This document shows, one piece after another, positions 25,325 through 34,979 of a DNA stretch of 64,000 nt. The translations under genes were made by a program, and so were the position numbers. A model generated the notes under the pieces. It ran no database searches. It was not told where the DNA came from and worked only from the letters and a program-made list of their open reading frames with translations. The DNA is from Nageia nagi. Lineage: Eukaryota; Pinophyta. The DNA lies in NCBI GenBank assembly GCA_050084985.1, contig JBITNC010000001.1:72230001-72294000 (forward strand). The letters run 5' to 3'. The stretch's first letter is position 1. Each line of letters starts with the position of its first letter.

Positions 25325-25456
25325 TGCATATCATATATGATGCATATCATATAGGATGTATATCATATAGGGTGCATTTCATGTAGGTTGCATATCATGG
25401 GTCTAGTCATTACATCCCATATTAGTTGCATTTCATAACAACAACAACAACAATAA

Positions 25457-25486
<30 letters not shown>
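25325..25486. repeat. Compound tandem repeats: 17-bp units, then AAC and AAT runs
   Basis: About four degenerate units of GCATATCATATAGGATG lie at 25325-25400. An (AAC)n run at about 25436-25453 and an (AAT)n run to 25486 follow. They sit in the non-coding middle of the LTR element. Confidence 0.8.
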
Positions 25487-25488
<2 letters not shown>

Positions 25489-26694
25489 ACAAAAAAATCA
25501 AGAAAGAGTGGATATAGCCTCAGCTAGGGGCAATTTCAGTTTCAGCTAGGGGCATGATGCAAATCGGGTATTGAAAATTAGAAGGCCAAAATTAATAATT
25601 CAGAATTGCATAGTGCAAAAAATTGCCCATGCATAGGGCATAAAGGTAAGGTATCTCATCTCACATATTTTGCTATTATTTATGCTCTTCATTGGAAAAT
25701 TGTCATTGATGAATTAATACCACTATATTTTCTTTGACTATCTAGTATGAAAAGTGAAGATTGCATATGCTATCCTTATGATTGCTATTTCAAACAAAAT
25801 GCATGTTTTAATAATAAAATTTAAGGTCATTGTATCCTTGAAAATATGGTATAATATAGCATTATGGTATTGTCTATAAAATGTTGCATTGTATTGAATA
25901 TCTGAATTATTATTTTCAATGCTAATTGAATGGATTCTTCCTCTTGAATGATATCATCATTGTATAGACAAATTGAATATATGATCACATATTGCTAGTT
26001 CATGATTTATCTTAAAAATTTTATGGTAATTGACAATGTTATTTCATTTAGAAGAAATGCAAAGTGATATGGATGATTGTCTTTCAAATTTTTGCACTTG
26101 ATATGGAAAATCTCACACCGTTAGTGGCATGCAATTGCTACAAATAATTATGTAAATGGGGCATATTGGAATTTCATTGAATGTTTGCTCATTTCTATGA
26201 TTCTTTCATGCATATACAATATTTTATCGATAAGGATCAAAATTATTAAACATATGATTATAAAATTTTAGGCTTGGCAATATGGATTTATATTGAAAAT
26301 TCATGAAAAATGATATATTGATATGAAAGGCTAATGATTAATTGAATATATAATACATTGATGATTTATTGGTATACTGATAATTATTCCAAAGCCATGG
26401 TCTCCCATGAGCAAGTATTGTGTTGATTATAGGACATCACTAGTGTGAGTCATTCCAACATTATCCATAGGCTACAAGTTGTCTATCATAGTATTCCATG
26501 TATCATACTCTATATCACTATGGTTGGTATTAATCATAGTAAAAATATCTAAATATTATATTAATTTCATCCTTGCTATTTTTATTGTTTATTCTTTCAT
26601 GGATGTGATCTATGCAGGTTTATGTTATTTTCTTCTGAAGGTATTATCTAGGTGGGTATGGTTGGCATTGATCACTCACCTTTCACAAGGATAA
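25487..26694 (+). other. Non-coding middle of the LTR element
   Basis: This is where pol would lie in an autonomous element. I see no RT, RNase H or integrase motif in any frame. The part after 26400 may hold a very degenerate further unit of the 191-bp array (words such as AGTGTGAGTCATTCC). Confidence 0.5.
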
Positions 26695-27267
26695 CATAAT
26701 GTCTTTAGGTCATATACATAAAACATATGATTTTCGATGCCCAACAACACGGCTAGTGAGAGTTCACTCACTTAAAAGTAAACTGATGATGCAATCGTGA
26801 GCAAGATGTTGATATTGGATCATCTCTAATGGAGGATACAACTTACTGTGTATCTGTATGGTTTTTGTTTTCAACCCATACAAAGCATAATATCTTTGCA
26901 TCATAGACATAAAATGTATCATCATCGATGGCCAACAACATGGCTAGTGAGAGTTCACTCACTTAAAAGTAAACTAACGATGCAACTGTGAGCAAGATGT
27001 TGATATTAGATCATCTCCAATGGACGATGCAACTTGTTGTGTATCCACATGATTTTTTCTTTAAACCTATCCAAAGCATAATATCATTGAATCATATACA
27101 TAAAACATATGATCATCGATGGCCATCGATACGACTAGTGAGAGTTCACACACATAAAAGATCAACTGACGATGTAGCCATAAGTAGATTGCTAATATTG
27201 ACTCATCATCAATGGATGATGTAACTCATTATGCATCCATCCTATTTTTATGAATAACACTTCATTG
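26695..27267. repeat. 191-bp tandem repeat, three units
   Basis: Units start at 26695, 26886 and 27077, exactly 191 bp apart. Each starts CATAAT, then carries ATACATAAAACATATGAT-like and GGCTAGTGAGAGTTCAC blocks, a GATGCAA block and a TGGATGATGCAACT-like end. The third unit is the most diverged at its end. The spacing regularity implies recent enough duplication for no indels to have built up. Confidence 0.85.
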
Positions 27268-27752
27268 TAGGTATCTACATCCTGAAGAGTAGAAGAAAAT
27301 ATAAAGGATTCCATGCTGCTAGCAATGTGCACATTGTACCCTACACCGCCAACAATGTCCATTTCATCATCTTTTCATTTAGTCAAAGCAGATCCTCTTT
27401 ATTTCAAGGCATGAACATAAGTGTGAATGGTTCCTAAGTATCAAAAATGATGGAATGACTAGATTTATGGTTGAAGTAGTACAAGGGGCAAAACCACATC
27501 TTCCATCTCCAAAATTGGATATGGGACCATCCACCTCCATCATCACAGTTATTTCCATCACCTACACAACATCATTCCTAAAGAGAGATTCTTCATCAAA
27601 TTTTGCCTTGGTTGCACCATTCAAGGACCTTTTATGGGGCATCCAAGTCAAAAGGGAGAAGCAAAGGACCCTCATCATCATCACCAAAAAGGTGAATGCG
27701 ATAAAGAGTTCAAAGTTCTTAAAAAAATTCTTCTACACTTCTTCTTTGGACA

Positions 27753-28377
27753 TGTAAATGCTTAAAAATGAATTATTATTTATTAAATAATTCATTTTAG
27801 AGCCTCAGTGATGTATTATGTAAAAATGGATTAAAAATACCCAAAGCTATGTAATTCATGTAATGGACCATTATATTATGACCTAGGGGTCAAATTTTGT
27901 AATAAAAGTGTTGTTATATAAAGTCATCAAAAGAAACCAAAAGGGGATCGTCTTTGGACGAGGAGGTCAAGAATGAGAAAACAAATATGAGGAGGACTCT
28001 AGAGAGATTCTAGCACATGTTACATCACTTTGTTATGCGCAAATATTATTCACAAGTTATATCTTATGCATGTTATCTGATGATTCTTTCGTTTGCTTGT
28101 CTTCATATTCTTTTGTCGCACTTGTAATTTTACTTATTCCATGCTGTTAGTGGCGTGCCTCATTTAGGCTGCTAGTGGCATGCAATTGTATGAATGCATA
28201 TTTATTTTTTAATGTATGATATCATTAATTTACTGAACATGTAATTGAGATAAAATGAACATGTATGCTTTTTAATCATTATTGTCATATTTTGGATATA
28301 TGTCAAAAAACTAAGTACTCCTAATAGTGCATTAATTAACCCTCATTAATAATTATATGTATTATTTTGGGTCTATA
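27753..28377 (+). repeat. 3' LTR
   Basis: It matches 22836-23423, with the start TGTAAATGCTTAAAAATG and the end GGGTCTATA (CA decayed to TA). It keeps the same 13-bp-arm hairpin (27765-27777 and 27786-27798) and has a roughly 35-bp insertion near 28150 (GCTGTTAGTGGCGTGC). Confidence 0.9.
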
Positions 28378-28916
28378 GTATGTATGCATGTTCTATATGG
28401 ATGAACTTGTATCCATTTAACTAAGTGATTATGAAGAAGTATAAGGTGCCCTAAGTAGTTGAAGTATATAAATAATAGATATTGCAATCAAAATAAGTAT
28501 AAGACCTTCCACTTTTCATGCATCAAAAGAAGAAGATGATTTTGACTTTGTAAAACATAATAAAGAAGGTATTGATGGAAAAGCCCATGAAGTTAAGCAG
28601 GATACCTTTATGATTTTAATATGGTTCTCTTAAATTAATTATAAATGATTTTATATAGCTAACAAATTATTGTACTCTAATTCATACTATAAACATCTTA
28701 CCAAATAATTTATTAATTTGAGAATCAATTCAAGTTTAAACCCTTATTTTCTAAAAGGATATATAATTGATTGAATTACAAATGTATTCCTATCTAATTT
28801 ATTATTGCACTTTGTGAAGATGAAGTGATTTAATACTGAGATCCTACATATAATAGTAAGAACAAAAAGTCTCACATAATAGTCGATTAGTTTAATTCAA
28901 GTAGGTCATGTTTAGA
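28378..28916. other. Spacer between LTR element and LINE
   Basis: The only feature is a short plus-strand open stretch at about 28513-28630 (HASKEEDDFDFVKHNKEG). It has gene-like codons but no recognised domain. The rest is AT-rich and empty. Confidence 0.35.
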
Positions 28917-29078
28917 GAAAAAAAAGGGCTTTGCGATTGCGAGCTGGGGTGGAGAGGTGATCCACCCCCTGTGGTAGAAATTTCAAGTTTCTTTTAACCA
29001 GGTTTGGGCGGGAACGATCTAGTAGGAATCCATGGTGGTCTAGGAGCTGATGTTCTCCCTAGATCGGCAGCTTGTAGC

Positions 29079-30566
29079 ATGAGTGCTGGCGTGGATTCTT
29101 CTAGCTTAAAGGGGTCTCCACAGGTATCATTATCATGGGCGCAGAAAAGTGTGGCAGGAGGAAAATTCTAAGCAATTCTTTAGACTCCCTGCAGATAAAG
29201 GTTTGCTCACTATCCCTGAGGAACTAACTAATATCACTTTGGCTGAAGCAGAGTTCAATTTGGTTGGCCAGTTTGTCGGTTCTAGACCATATTTGGACTC
29301 TATCCGGATATGGGGCCTCGCTAAATGGCATCTGAAGGGTTCCTTGGAAGTTTCTGTTATCCCAAACGGGTTTTTTATGCTTCATCTTAATGTGGAGGAG
29401 GATAGCGAAAGAATCTTATGCGTAATGTGAAATCTTATGGGATGGCCCTTGGCTCTATGGTAGGTGAAGTCTTTTTGTTTGTAAGTGGTCTGTAGACTTC
29501 AACACCTTTATGCGTAATGTGAAATCTGTGGCCATTTGGGTCCGCTTACCAAGCCTCCCTTTTCATTTCTAGAATGACTACATTCTTGCAGGTATAGCTA
29601 ATGGTATTGGTGACCTCACTACCATTGATCATGCAACAAAAAGAAAGAGTAACTTGGTAGCAGCAAGGATGTGTGGGAATGTTATCCTCATGCTGATCTC
29701 TCGGAGTCCATAAATTTAGTATCAAAAGTGGGAAACTGGACACAGAAATCGAGTATGAACAACCTTCTTTCTGTGAAATCTGTAACAAGAAAGGGCACTG
29801 GTCCTTTGCGTGCTCGGGCCTTGAGATTACTCAAGCTAAGAAAGCAAAAAAGGTTTGGTTACCTAAGATTAAACCGCGTAAGAATGGACTTGATCCGTCG
29901 ATCTCTGTTGAAGAGTCTTTGGATCAAATAGTGGGCCATAAAGGACTATCGGGTGTTGTGAATGAGGAGGTTTTGGCAAGGACTCTACTTGAACCAGACT
30001 CTGTAAGGGATAAAAGAATTGAAGATCTGGGTTCCATGCCGTTAATGAACACTCTGGAAGAGAAAGAGTTGTTGTGTGAACTGTCTAAAGGTAAGAAAAT
30101 TTTGAAGGATGAATTTGATTTTGGTGACCCTTCTTCTTCTTTGGAGGTGTTAGAGGATCTCACAGTTCGATCAGTCTCTTTGCTTCTTCCAGAACTTTCC
30201 CTTCGTAATGCATTTGATCCTTTGGAAGAAGAGAGTGTGCCTTCCGATCCAGATGCCTCTTGCCTGAGGAGACTAAGTGTCTAGGACGAAGGAGAAACAG
30301 TTAAGGAAACACAATGGGGGGATTTAAGTAAGTCAAGACCTTCTTTCCCGACAGGGAGCTCAATGCAAGTAATTACTCCTATGTCTCCGTGCATGACCCA
30401 TAGTCATAAAATCTCTCTAGATGTGGGAGTGGAAAGAGGCCCGGGAAAACCATCCTTGGTTGCAGTCAGGAAGAGAGAAACGGAGAAGGACATAGCCAAT
30501 GGGCTTCAGAGGACTTTATACCTGACGGAGACAGGTCGGAAATCTTCCTCAAAAGTGGTTAAATGA
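29079..30566 (+). pseudogene. LINE ORF1 (gag-like, DUF4283 plus CCHC), frameshifted
   Basis: The start is probably the ATG at 29079 (MSAGVDSSSLKGSPQVSLSW). A DUF4283-type RNA-binding domain follows (FNLVGQFVGSRPYLDSIRIW; VSVIPNGFFMLHL, to 29430), then VAIWVRLPSLPFHF (29530s), then a CCHC knuckle, CEICNKKGHWSFAC, at 29772-29813 with C-X2-C-X4-H-X4-C spacing intact. The acidic C-terminal half is open from 29919 to 30281, where TAG interrupts, and resumes in the same frame to 30566. At least three frameshifts lie upstream (about 29160, 29440-29500 and 29660-29745). The product would bind LINE RNA. Its stop overlaps the ORF2 start as ATGA. Confidence 0.85.
29416..29527. repeat. 20-bp direct duplication inside ORF1
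   Basis: The same 20 bases starting TTATGCGTAATG occur at 29416-29435 and 29508-29527. The stretch between them lacks a good reading frame, whereas the downstream copy sits in frame with the conserved VAIWVRLPSLP segment. Confidence 0.75.
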
Positions 30567-31405
30567 AAGTGCTCTATTGGAACGTGAGGGGACTTAATGG
30601 AGCCTTCAGATTAAGGTCATTAAGATCATTGAAAATGGATTTAAAACCGAGCATCATTCTTCTGCAAGAGACAAAGGTGTTAGAGCATAATATAGGTAAA
30701 GTGTTAAGAAGTATTTGGAGAGGGGCTGGGTTTGCCGCTGTCCCAGCCACTGGATTATCTGGAGGGATGCTTTGCTTGTGGGATTCTTCTAAGTTTGAAG
30801 GAAATATCATTGTTTCCAATAGTGTGTTTTGTTCTATTCTGTTTTTCTCCAAAGCAGATAATAGAAAATGGATTGTAACTAGTGTTTATGCTCCTGTCTC
30901 GATGGAGAGGAGGAAGATTTTGTGGAGAGACCTTTCAGAAGTGAGAGTCCATTTTGTGAATATTCCTTGGGTGGTTGTTGGGGACTTCAATTCGCCATTA
31001 TTTCCTAGTGATAACAAAGGAGGCAAACCAATCTGTGAAAGAAGCTTGATTGATTTTTCTACCTTTGTGAATGATAACAATCTTATGGATGTCGAGCTTC
31101 GCAAGGCAAAGTTCACATGGAATAGAAGGCAAATAGGAGCTAAATCAATCCAATCTAGATTAGATCGTGTTCTCATTTCCCAGGACAGTCTTACTTTTTT
31201 TGGGAACTCTTCTTTGGTGGCTTTACCAAAAACTGGGTCTGATCATAGTCGTCTCCTGTGGGAAACAGAGGAGGGTCGTAGGAAGGGGTGCCCTTTTAAA
31301 TTTGAGAAAATGTGGATATCCAATGAAGGGTTGGAGGAAAAATCTCTCTCTGGTGGAAGCATTCCTTCTCTGGAGATAAGCTTTCTCAAATTGCCACGAG
31401 GTTAA
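30563..31405 (+). CDS. LINE ORF2 N-terminus: AP-type endonuclease, open 280 codons
   Basis: ORF2 starts at the ATG at 30563, overlapping the ORF1 stop by four bases (ATGA). The exonuclease-endonuclease-phosphatase fold keeps its catalytic signature: N7 (NVRG), E36 (LLQETK), Y109 (TSVYAP), D141 and N143 (GDFN), RLDR at 199-202, and D227-H228 (GSDH). PFKFEKMW at 244-251 is the usual end of the domain. This nuclease nicks target DNA to prime reverse transcription. The frame is lost shortly after the domain: one missing base in the A-run near 31338-31342 shifts the linker, giving a false end at 31405. The domain itself looks intact, but the full ORF2 is not. Confidence 0.9.
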   Translation: MKVLYWNVRGLNGAFRLRSLRSLKMDLKPSIILLQETKVLEHNIGKVLRSIWRGAGFAAVPATGLSGGMLCLWDSSKFEGNIIVSNSVFCSILFFSKADNRKWIVTSVYAPVSMERRKILWRDLSEVRVHFVNIPWVVVGDFNSPLFPSDNKGGKPICERSLIDFSTFVNDNNLMDVELRKAKFTWNRRQIGAKSIQSRLDRVLISQDSLTFFGNSSLVALPKTGSDHSRLLWETEEGRRKGCPFKFEKMWISNEGLEEKSLSGGSIPSLEISFLKLPRG

Positions 31406-33208
31406 GATTCATCAAATCTAACCTCAAACAATGGAACATAGAAATCTTTGGTAATATCTTTAGGCAAAAATCTGATATTTCTGGGAGGTTAGGAGACTTT
31501 GAAACTTTGATTCAAACGGAACCAGTAACAGAGGTCTTGAGGAACTATGAGAAGGAGCTTTTATGTGATTAGCACAATCTTTTAGCTAAGGAGGAAACCT
31601 TTTGGAGGCAGAAGTCTCGAGCCCTGTGGCTTAAGGAAGGGGATTGTAATACTAAGTTCTTTCATGTTTCATCCCTTCGCCATCGAGGTTCCAATAGTAT
31701 CAAAAGAATTAGCAAGGAGGATGGTTCAGTGGTTGTTGATCCAGTCATGATCAATTTTAAAGTTGTTAGCTTCTTTCAAAACCTTTTGGGGGAAGAGAGC
31801 CAGATTGAAGATGCAGCAACGGAGGAGATGCTGAGTCATATTCCAAGGTTAGTTTTAGAGAGGTTAAACGATTTCTTAAAAAGTCCTTTTAGGGGAGAGG
31901 AGGTGAAAGAGGCTCTCTTTGGAATGGTAGAGGACAAATCACCAGCGCCTGATGGATTCCCTGCTCTTTTCTTTCAATCTTTCTGGCATATTGTTGTGAT
32001 GGAAGTAACTCAAGCTGTTTTTGAGTTTCAGGTTCCATGCCCAGAGATGTGAACTCCACATTTCTAGCCTTATTCCCCAAAATCCTAGAAGCCAAGTCTT
32101 TCGCTAACTATCGACCTATTAGCCTTTGCAATACCCTGTATAAAATAGTGTCCAAGCTTTGGCTAACAGAATAAAAGTAGTGTTATTGTTCATCATTGAT
32201 TCTCAGCAAGGTGCTTTCGTGAAAGGTCGACAGATTCTGGACGGTATCATCTCAATTCATGAAGTGATCCATTCGCTTGATAAGAGTAATAAAAGAGGGA
32301 TGACTTTAAAGCTTGACATGAATAAGGCGTTTGATAGAGTCTCTTGGGACTTCCTGAGATGGATTTTGGTCAAGTTTGGATTCTGCCAGGAGTGGATCGA
32401 TCTACTCTCTGGTTGTTTTACTTCTCCCTGGTTTTCGGTCTTGGTGAACCGTTCAACGGTTGGCTACTTCCAAAGCTCGAGAGGTTTCCGTCAAGGAGAT
32501 CCTTTCTCTGTATTTGTTTATCATCCTAGCTGAGGCTTTAGGAAGAGCAATTCTGTAGCAACCAACTTGGGTGTGGAAGTAAAATCAGCTTCTCGACTCC
32601 AACCCGTTACTCATCAACAGTTTATCGATGACACTCTGATCTCCTATTTCTCGTCAGTCCCCCAATCCAAAGCTCTTAAATCTATACTAGTTCAATACGA
32701 AGAGGCTGCTGGACAGAAGGTGAACTATGAAAAGAGCAAGATTTTCTTCTTTAATACTCCTCTCAGAGTTCAAAGAAAAATTGCTGATATTTTTAAGTGT
32801 GGGATTGCTCAACTCCAGGGGACTTACCTGGGCATGCCTCTTTTCTTAGGAATACTAAAAGAGGCAATGTGGGATCCAGTAATACTTAGGTTTAACAAGA
32901 AACTTACGAGCTGGAAGGGTTCTTTGCTTAGTCCGGCGGGTAACGTGTTACTGGTTAAATTTTGTTTGCAAAGTCTTCCTGTCTACTTGATGTCCCTCTT
33001 TCGTATCCTGGCTTCATTCAGGAATAAAATTGAAAAGAATCAAAGGGATTTCCTGTGGTCGGGATCAGAAGAAAAACAAGAAATTCATTTAGTGTCTTGG
33101 GAAATTGTGTGTTCCCCAAAGGCAAATGGAGGGCTGGGTCTTCGAAGAGTTGAGGAGATGAACATTGCGCTCATGGTGAAACAAGCTTGGAAGCTTGTGA
33201 AAGAATAA
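31406..33208 (+). pseudogene. LINE ORF2: linker and reverse transcriptase, frameshifted
   Basis: After the frameshift the linker reads QIATRLRFIKSNLKQWNIE, with an in-frame TAG at 31570-31572, then ALWLKEGDCNTKFFH. The RT shows DKSPAPDGFPALFFQSFW (31930s), ANYRPISLCNTLYKIVSK (32105-32158), QQGAFVKGRQILDGI, KLDMNKAFDRVSWDFL (32310s, first catalytic Asp) and GFRQGDPFS (32485). At 32621-32632 the catalytic box reads FIDD where plant LINEs normally have FADD, with both aspartates kept. At least three single-base shifts (near 32040, 32155 and 32520) break it. Confidence 0.9.
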
Positions 33209-33860
33209 GGGCCTCCTTGGGTTCAATTTCTGAACTACTAATATCTGGGTCGCAATTTCAGTTTCTTGGAAACTCAGAACCCCCTCTTTGGATCCGACTT
33301 TTGGAATAGTTTGTAGAGTTCTCGTGAGCTTCTTTCGAAGGGTCGTAGATGGCAGGTTGGGTCTGGTCTTCTTATTAATTTTTGGTCAGATACTTGGTTG
33401 TTAGATTTCCCTCTCTGTGAAGACCCTAACCTTAGCATCTTGCAACCTCTACTCTCACCTATTTATGGGAATAGAGTCTATGATTATATGGTTGTTGATG
33501 AAAGAGGTAGGTCCTGGAAGTTCTTAGAAGTGGAGGACCTATTGCAGTTTATGTGCTTCCTCAGTCTAGGCGTGAGGATTCGTTCCTATGGCCTTTCAGC
33601 AAAGATGGAAGGTATACAGTTAAATCTGGTTATCAACAACTTGTAGGTGATGAGGGAGGGTAGCTGCCGGTGAAGAAAGTCTGGATCAAAGATCTTATCC
33701 CCAAAGTTACTTTCTTCTATTGGTTAGTGATTCATAGTAAGGTTCTGACTGTTGACAACCTCTAAAGGAGGGTTTTGCCCTCCCGAATAGGTGCTTTATG
33801 TGCAAACAGGAGGGAGATTCAGTGGATCACCTTTTTTTAAACTACCCCTGGGCCTTGCCG
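33209..33860 (+). pseudogene. LINE ORF2: post-RT region with zinc-binding RVT motif
   Basis: This includes KGRRWQVGSGLLINFWSDTW-like sequence around 33340-33400, then VWIKDLIPKVTFFYWLVIHS (33680s). A CKQEGDSVDHLFLNYPWA block at 33800-33857 corresponds to the zinc-binding RVT region, with its usual second cysteine lost. Several stops and shifts occur. This part is thought to help template RNA binding. Confidence 0.7.
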
Positions 33861-34705
33861 TTGATTAACCGACTCCTGGCTAAATTTCAACTAAGCCGGG
33901 CGCTACCAAACTCTCTTCAGGAGTTATGGATGCAGTGGGATCCTCCTTTCAGGAGTTCAAGGTTGAGGAAGTTGTGGCAACTTTCCCTTCCCCATTGGTT
34001 ATGGGGTACCTGGTTGGAAAGAAATCAGAGGACTTTCAATGACAAAGAAGGAGGCCCTCTCTCAGTACGGGGAAGAGTTGAATCTTTGTTGTTGGAGAAT
34101 TTCAGATCTATTTCATTTAAATTCGAGAATGAGAGATCACATGAATTGATTATTCTGAAAGTTTGGGGCCTTTTACCTCTCAAAGGCCAGCCATCACTTC
34201 CTACTCCCAGATCTCTAGCAAAGTGGTCTCCTCCTCCGGAAGGATGGATTAAACTTAATGTGGACGGGGCCTCTAAAGGAAATCCAGAGCCAACAGGCGC
34301 AGGGGGGTATTCAGAAACGCCAATGGGCAAGTGATTCTGGCTTTTGCAGAACCGTTAGGGGAGCAAAATAGTTATTTTGATGAGGCAAGAGCAGTTTTTT
34401 CAGGTTCCGAGCTTCTTTCCAGGATCAATCTTAGAAGTTTGATTGTGGAAGGCGATTCCAAGACTGTAATTGAAATGTTGAAAGGATCTTTTACTAGAGG
34501 TTGGCGAATTTTGGATCTATTAAAAGAAGCCAAAGTGAGTTTCTCAGCTTTGGAAGAAGTGGTTTTCACACATACGTTTAGAGAGGCGAATGGTGTGGTT
34601 GATTTGCTAGCCGATTTGGGTGTTAGTCTGGTTGGTATGCAGAGTTGGGATGGGTCGTTGGAAGAGTCTATACAATTGATTGTGGATTCAGAAGCGATCT
34701 TTTAG
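33798..34705 (+). pseudogene. LINE ORF2 C-terminus: RNase H domain, one frameshift
   Basis: Two open pieces meet here. The first ends with WIKLNVDGASKGNPEPTGAG, holding the first catalytic Asp. The second (34331-34705) carries E18 (YFDEARAV), D42 (VEGDSKTVI) and the FREANGVVDLLADLG block at 83-97. All catalytic positions of a plant-type RNase H are present. The break is a single extra G in the G6 run at 34302-34307, so it could be a replication slip or a sequencing error. RNase H removes template RNA during reverse transcription. Confidence 0.85.
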
Positions 34706-34979
34706 TTGTGTTCAAGGTTTCAGCCTACGTAGTTTCCTTTCGTTCCGTCGTAGCAGATTGGTGGCGTCCGGTCCTCTAATACCAGCGTGGCATTTTTTTA
34801 TCTAGCGCCCCGAATTATATATAACAAGGAATAATATATTACAAACAGTATATCATGTTGTAAAAAAAATATATTATTTTAAAAAAAAATCGACTTCAAA
34901 TATAAATATAAATATATGTGTATATTTAAAAATTTAATTAGGAATAATATCTTTTATATATATATAAGGGGTATATCAA
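34706..34979 (+). other. LINE 3' untranslated region
   Basis: After the ORF2 stop (TAG at 34703) comes a GC-rich stretch with CTTTCGTTCCGTCGTAG, then an AT-rich tail with CGAATTATATATAACAAGG and ATATATATATAAGGGG. The same sequence ends the second copy at 53176-53470, so it moved with the LINE. Confidence 0.75.

Larger units (their letters stand above)
22836..28377 (+). mobile_element. Gag-only LTR retrotransposon with internal tandem array
   Basis: Two direct LTRs (22836-23423 and 27753-28377) enclose a gag remnant, a compound microsatellite and a 191-bp tandem array. No RT or integrase motif is visible. The flanks are GTACA on the left and GTATG on the right, a weak 5-bp duplication match (two transitions). 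The PBS-like sequence TTTTGGTGAATCC follows the first LTR. The family is Ty3-like by its gag. Confidence 0.8.
28917..34979 (+). mobile_element. LINE (plant L1-like, with RNase H), nearly full length, frameshifted
   Basis: The base composition changes sharply to a much higher GC content at about 28920 and back at about 34810. In order it carries a 5' untranslated part, a gag-like ORF1 (DUF4283 and CCHC knuckle), an AP-endonuclease, RT, a zinc-binding region, RNase H and an AT-rich 3' end. The last bases (AAGGGGTATATCAA at 34979) are shared with a second copy ending at 53470. No poly(A) tail or clear target duplication is visible. It is the least decayed element in the window. Confidence 0.9.
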
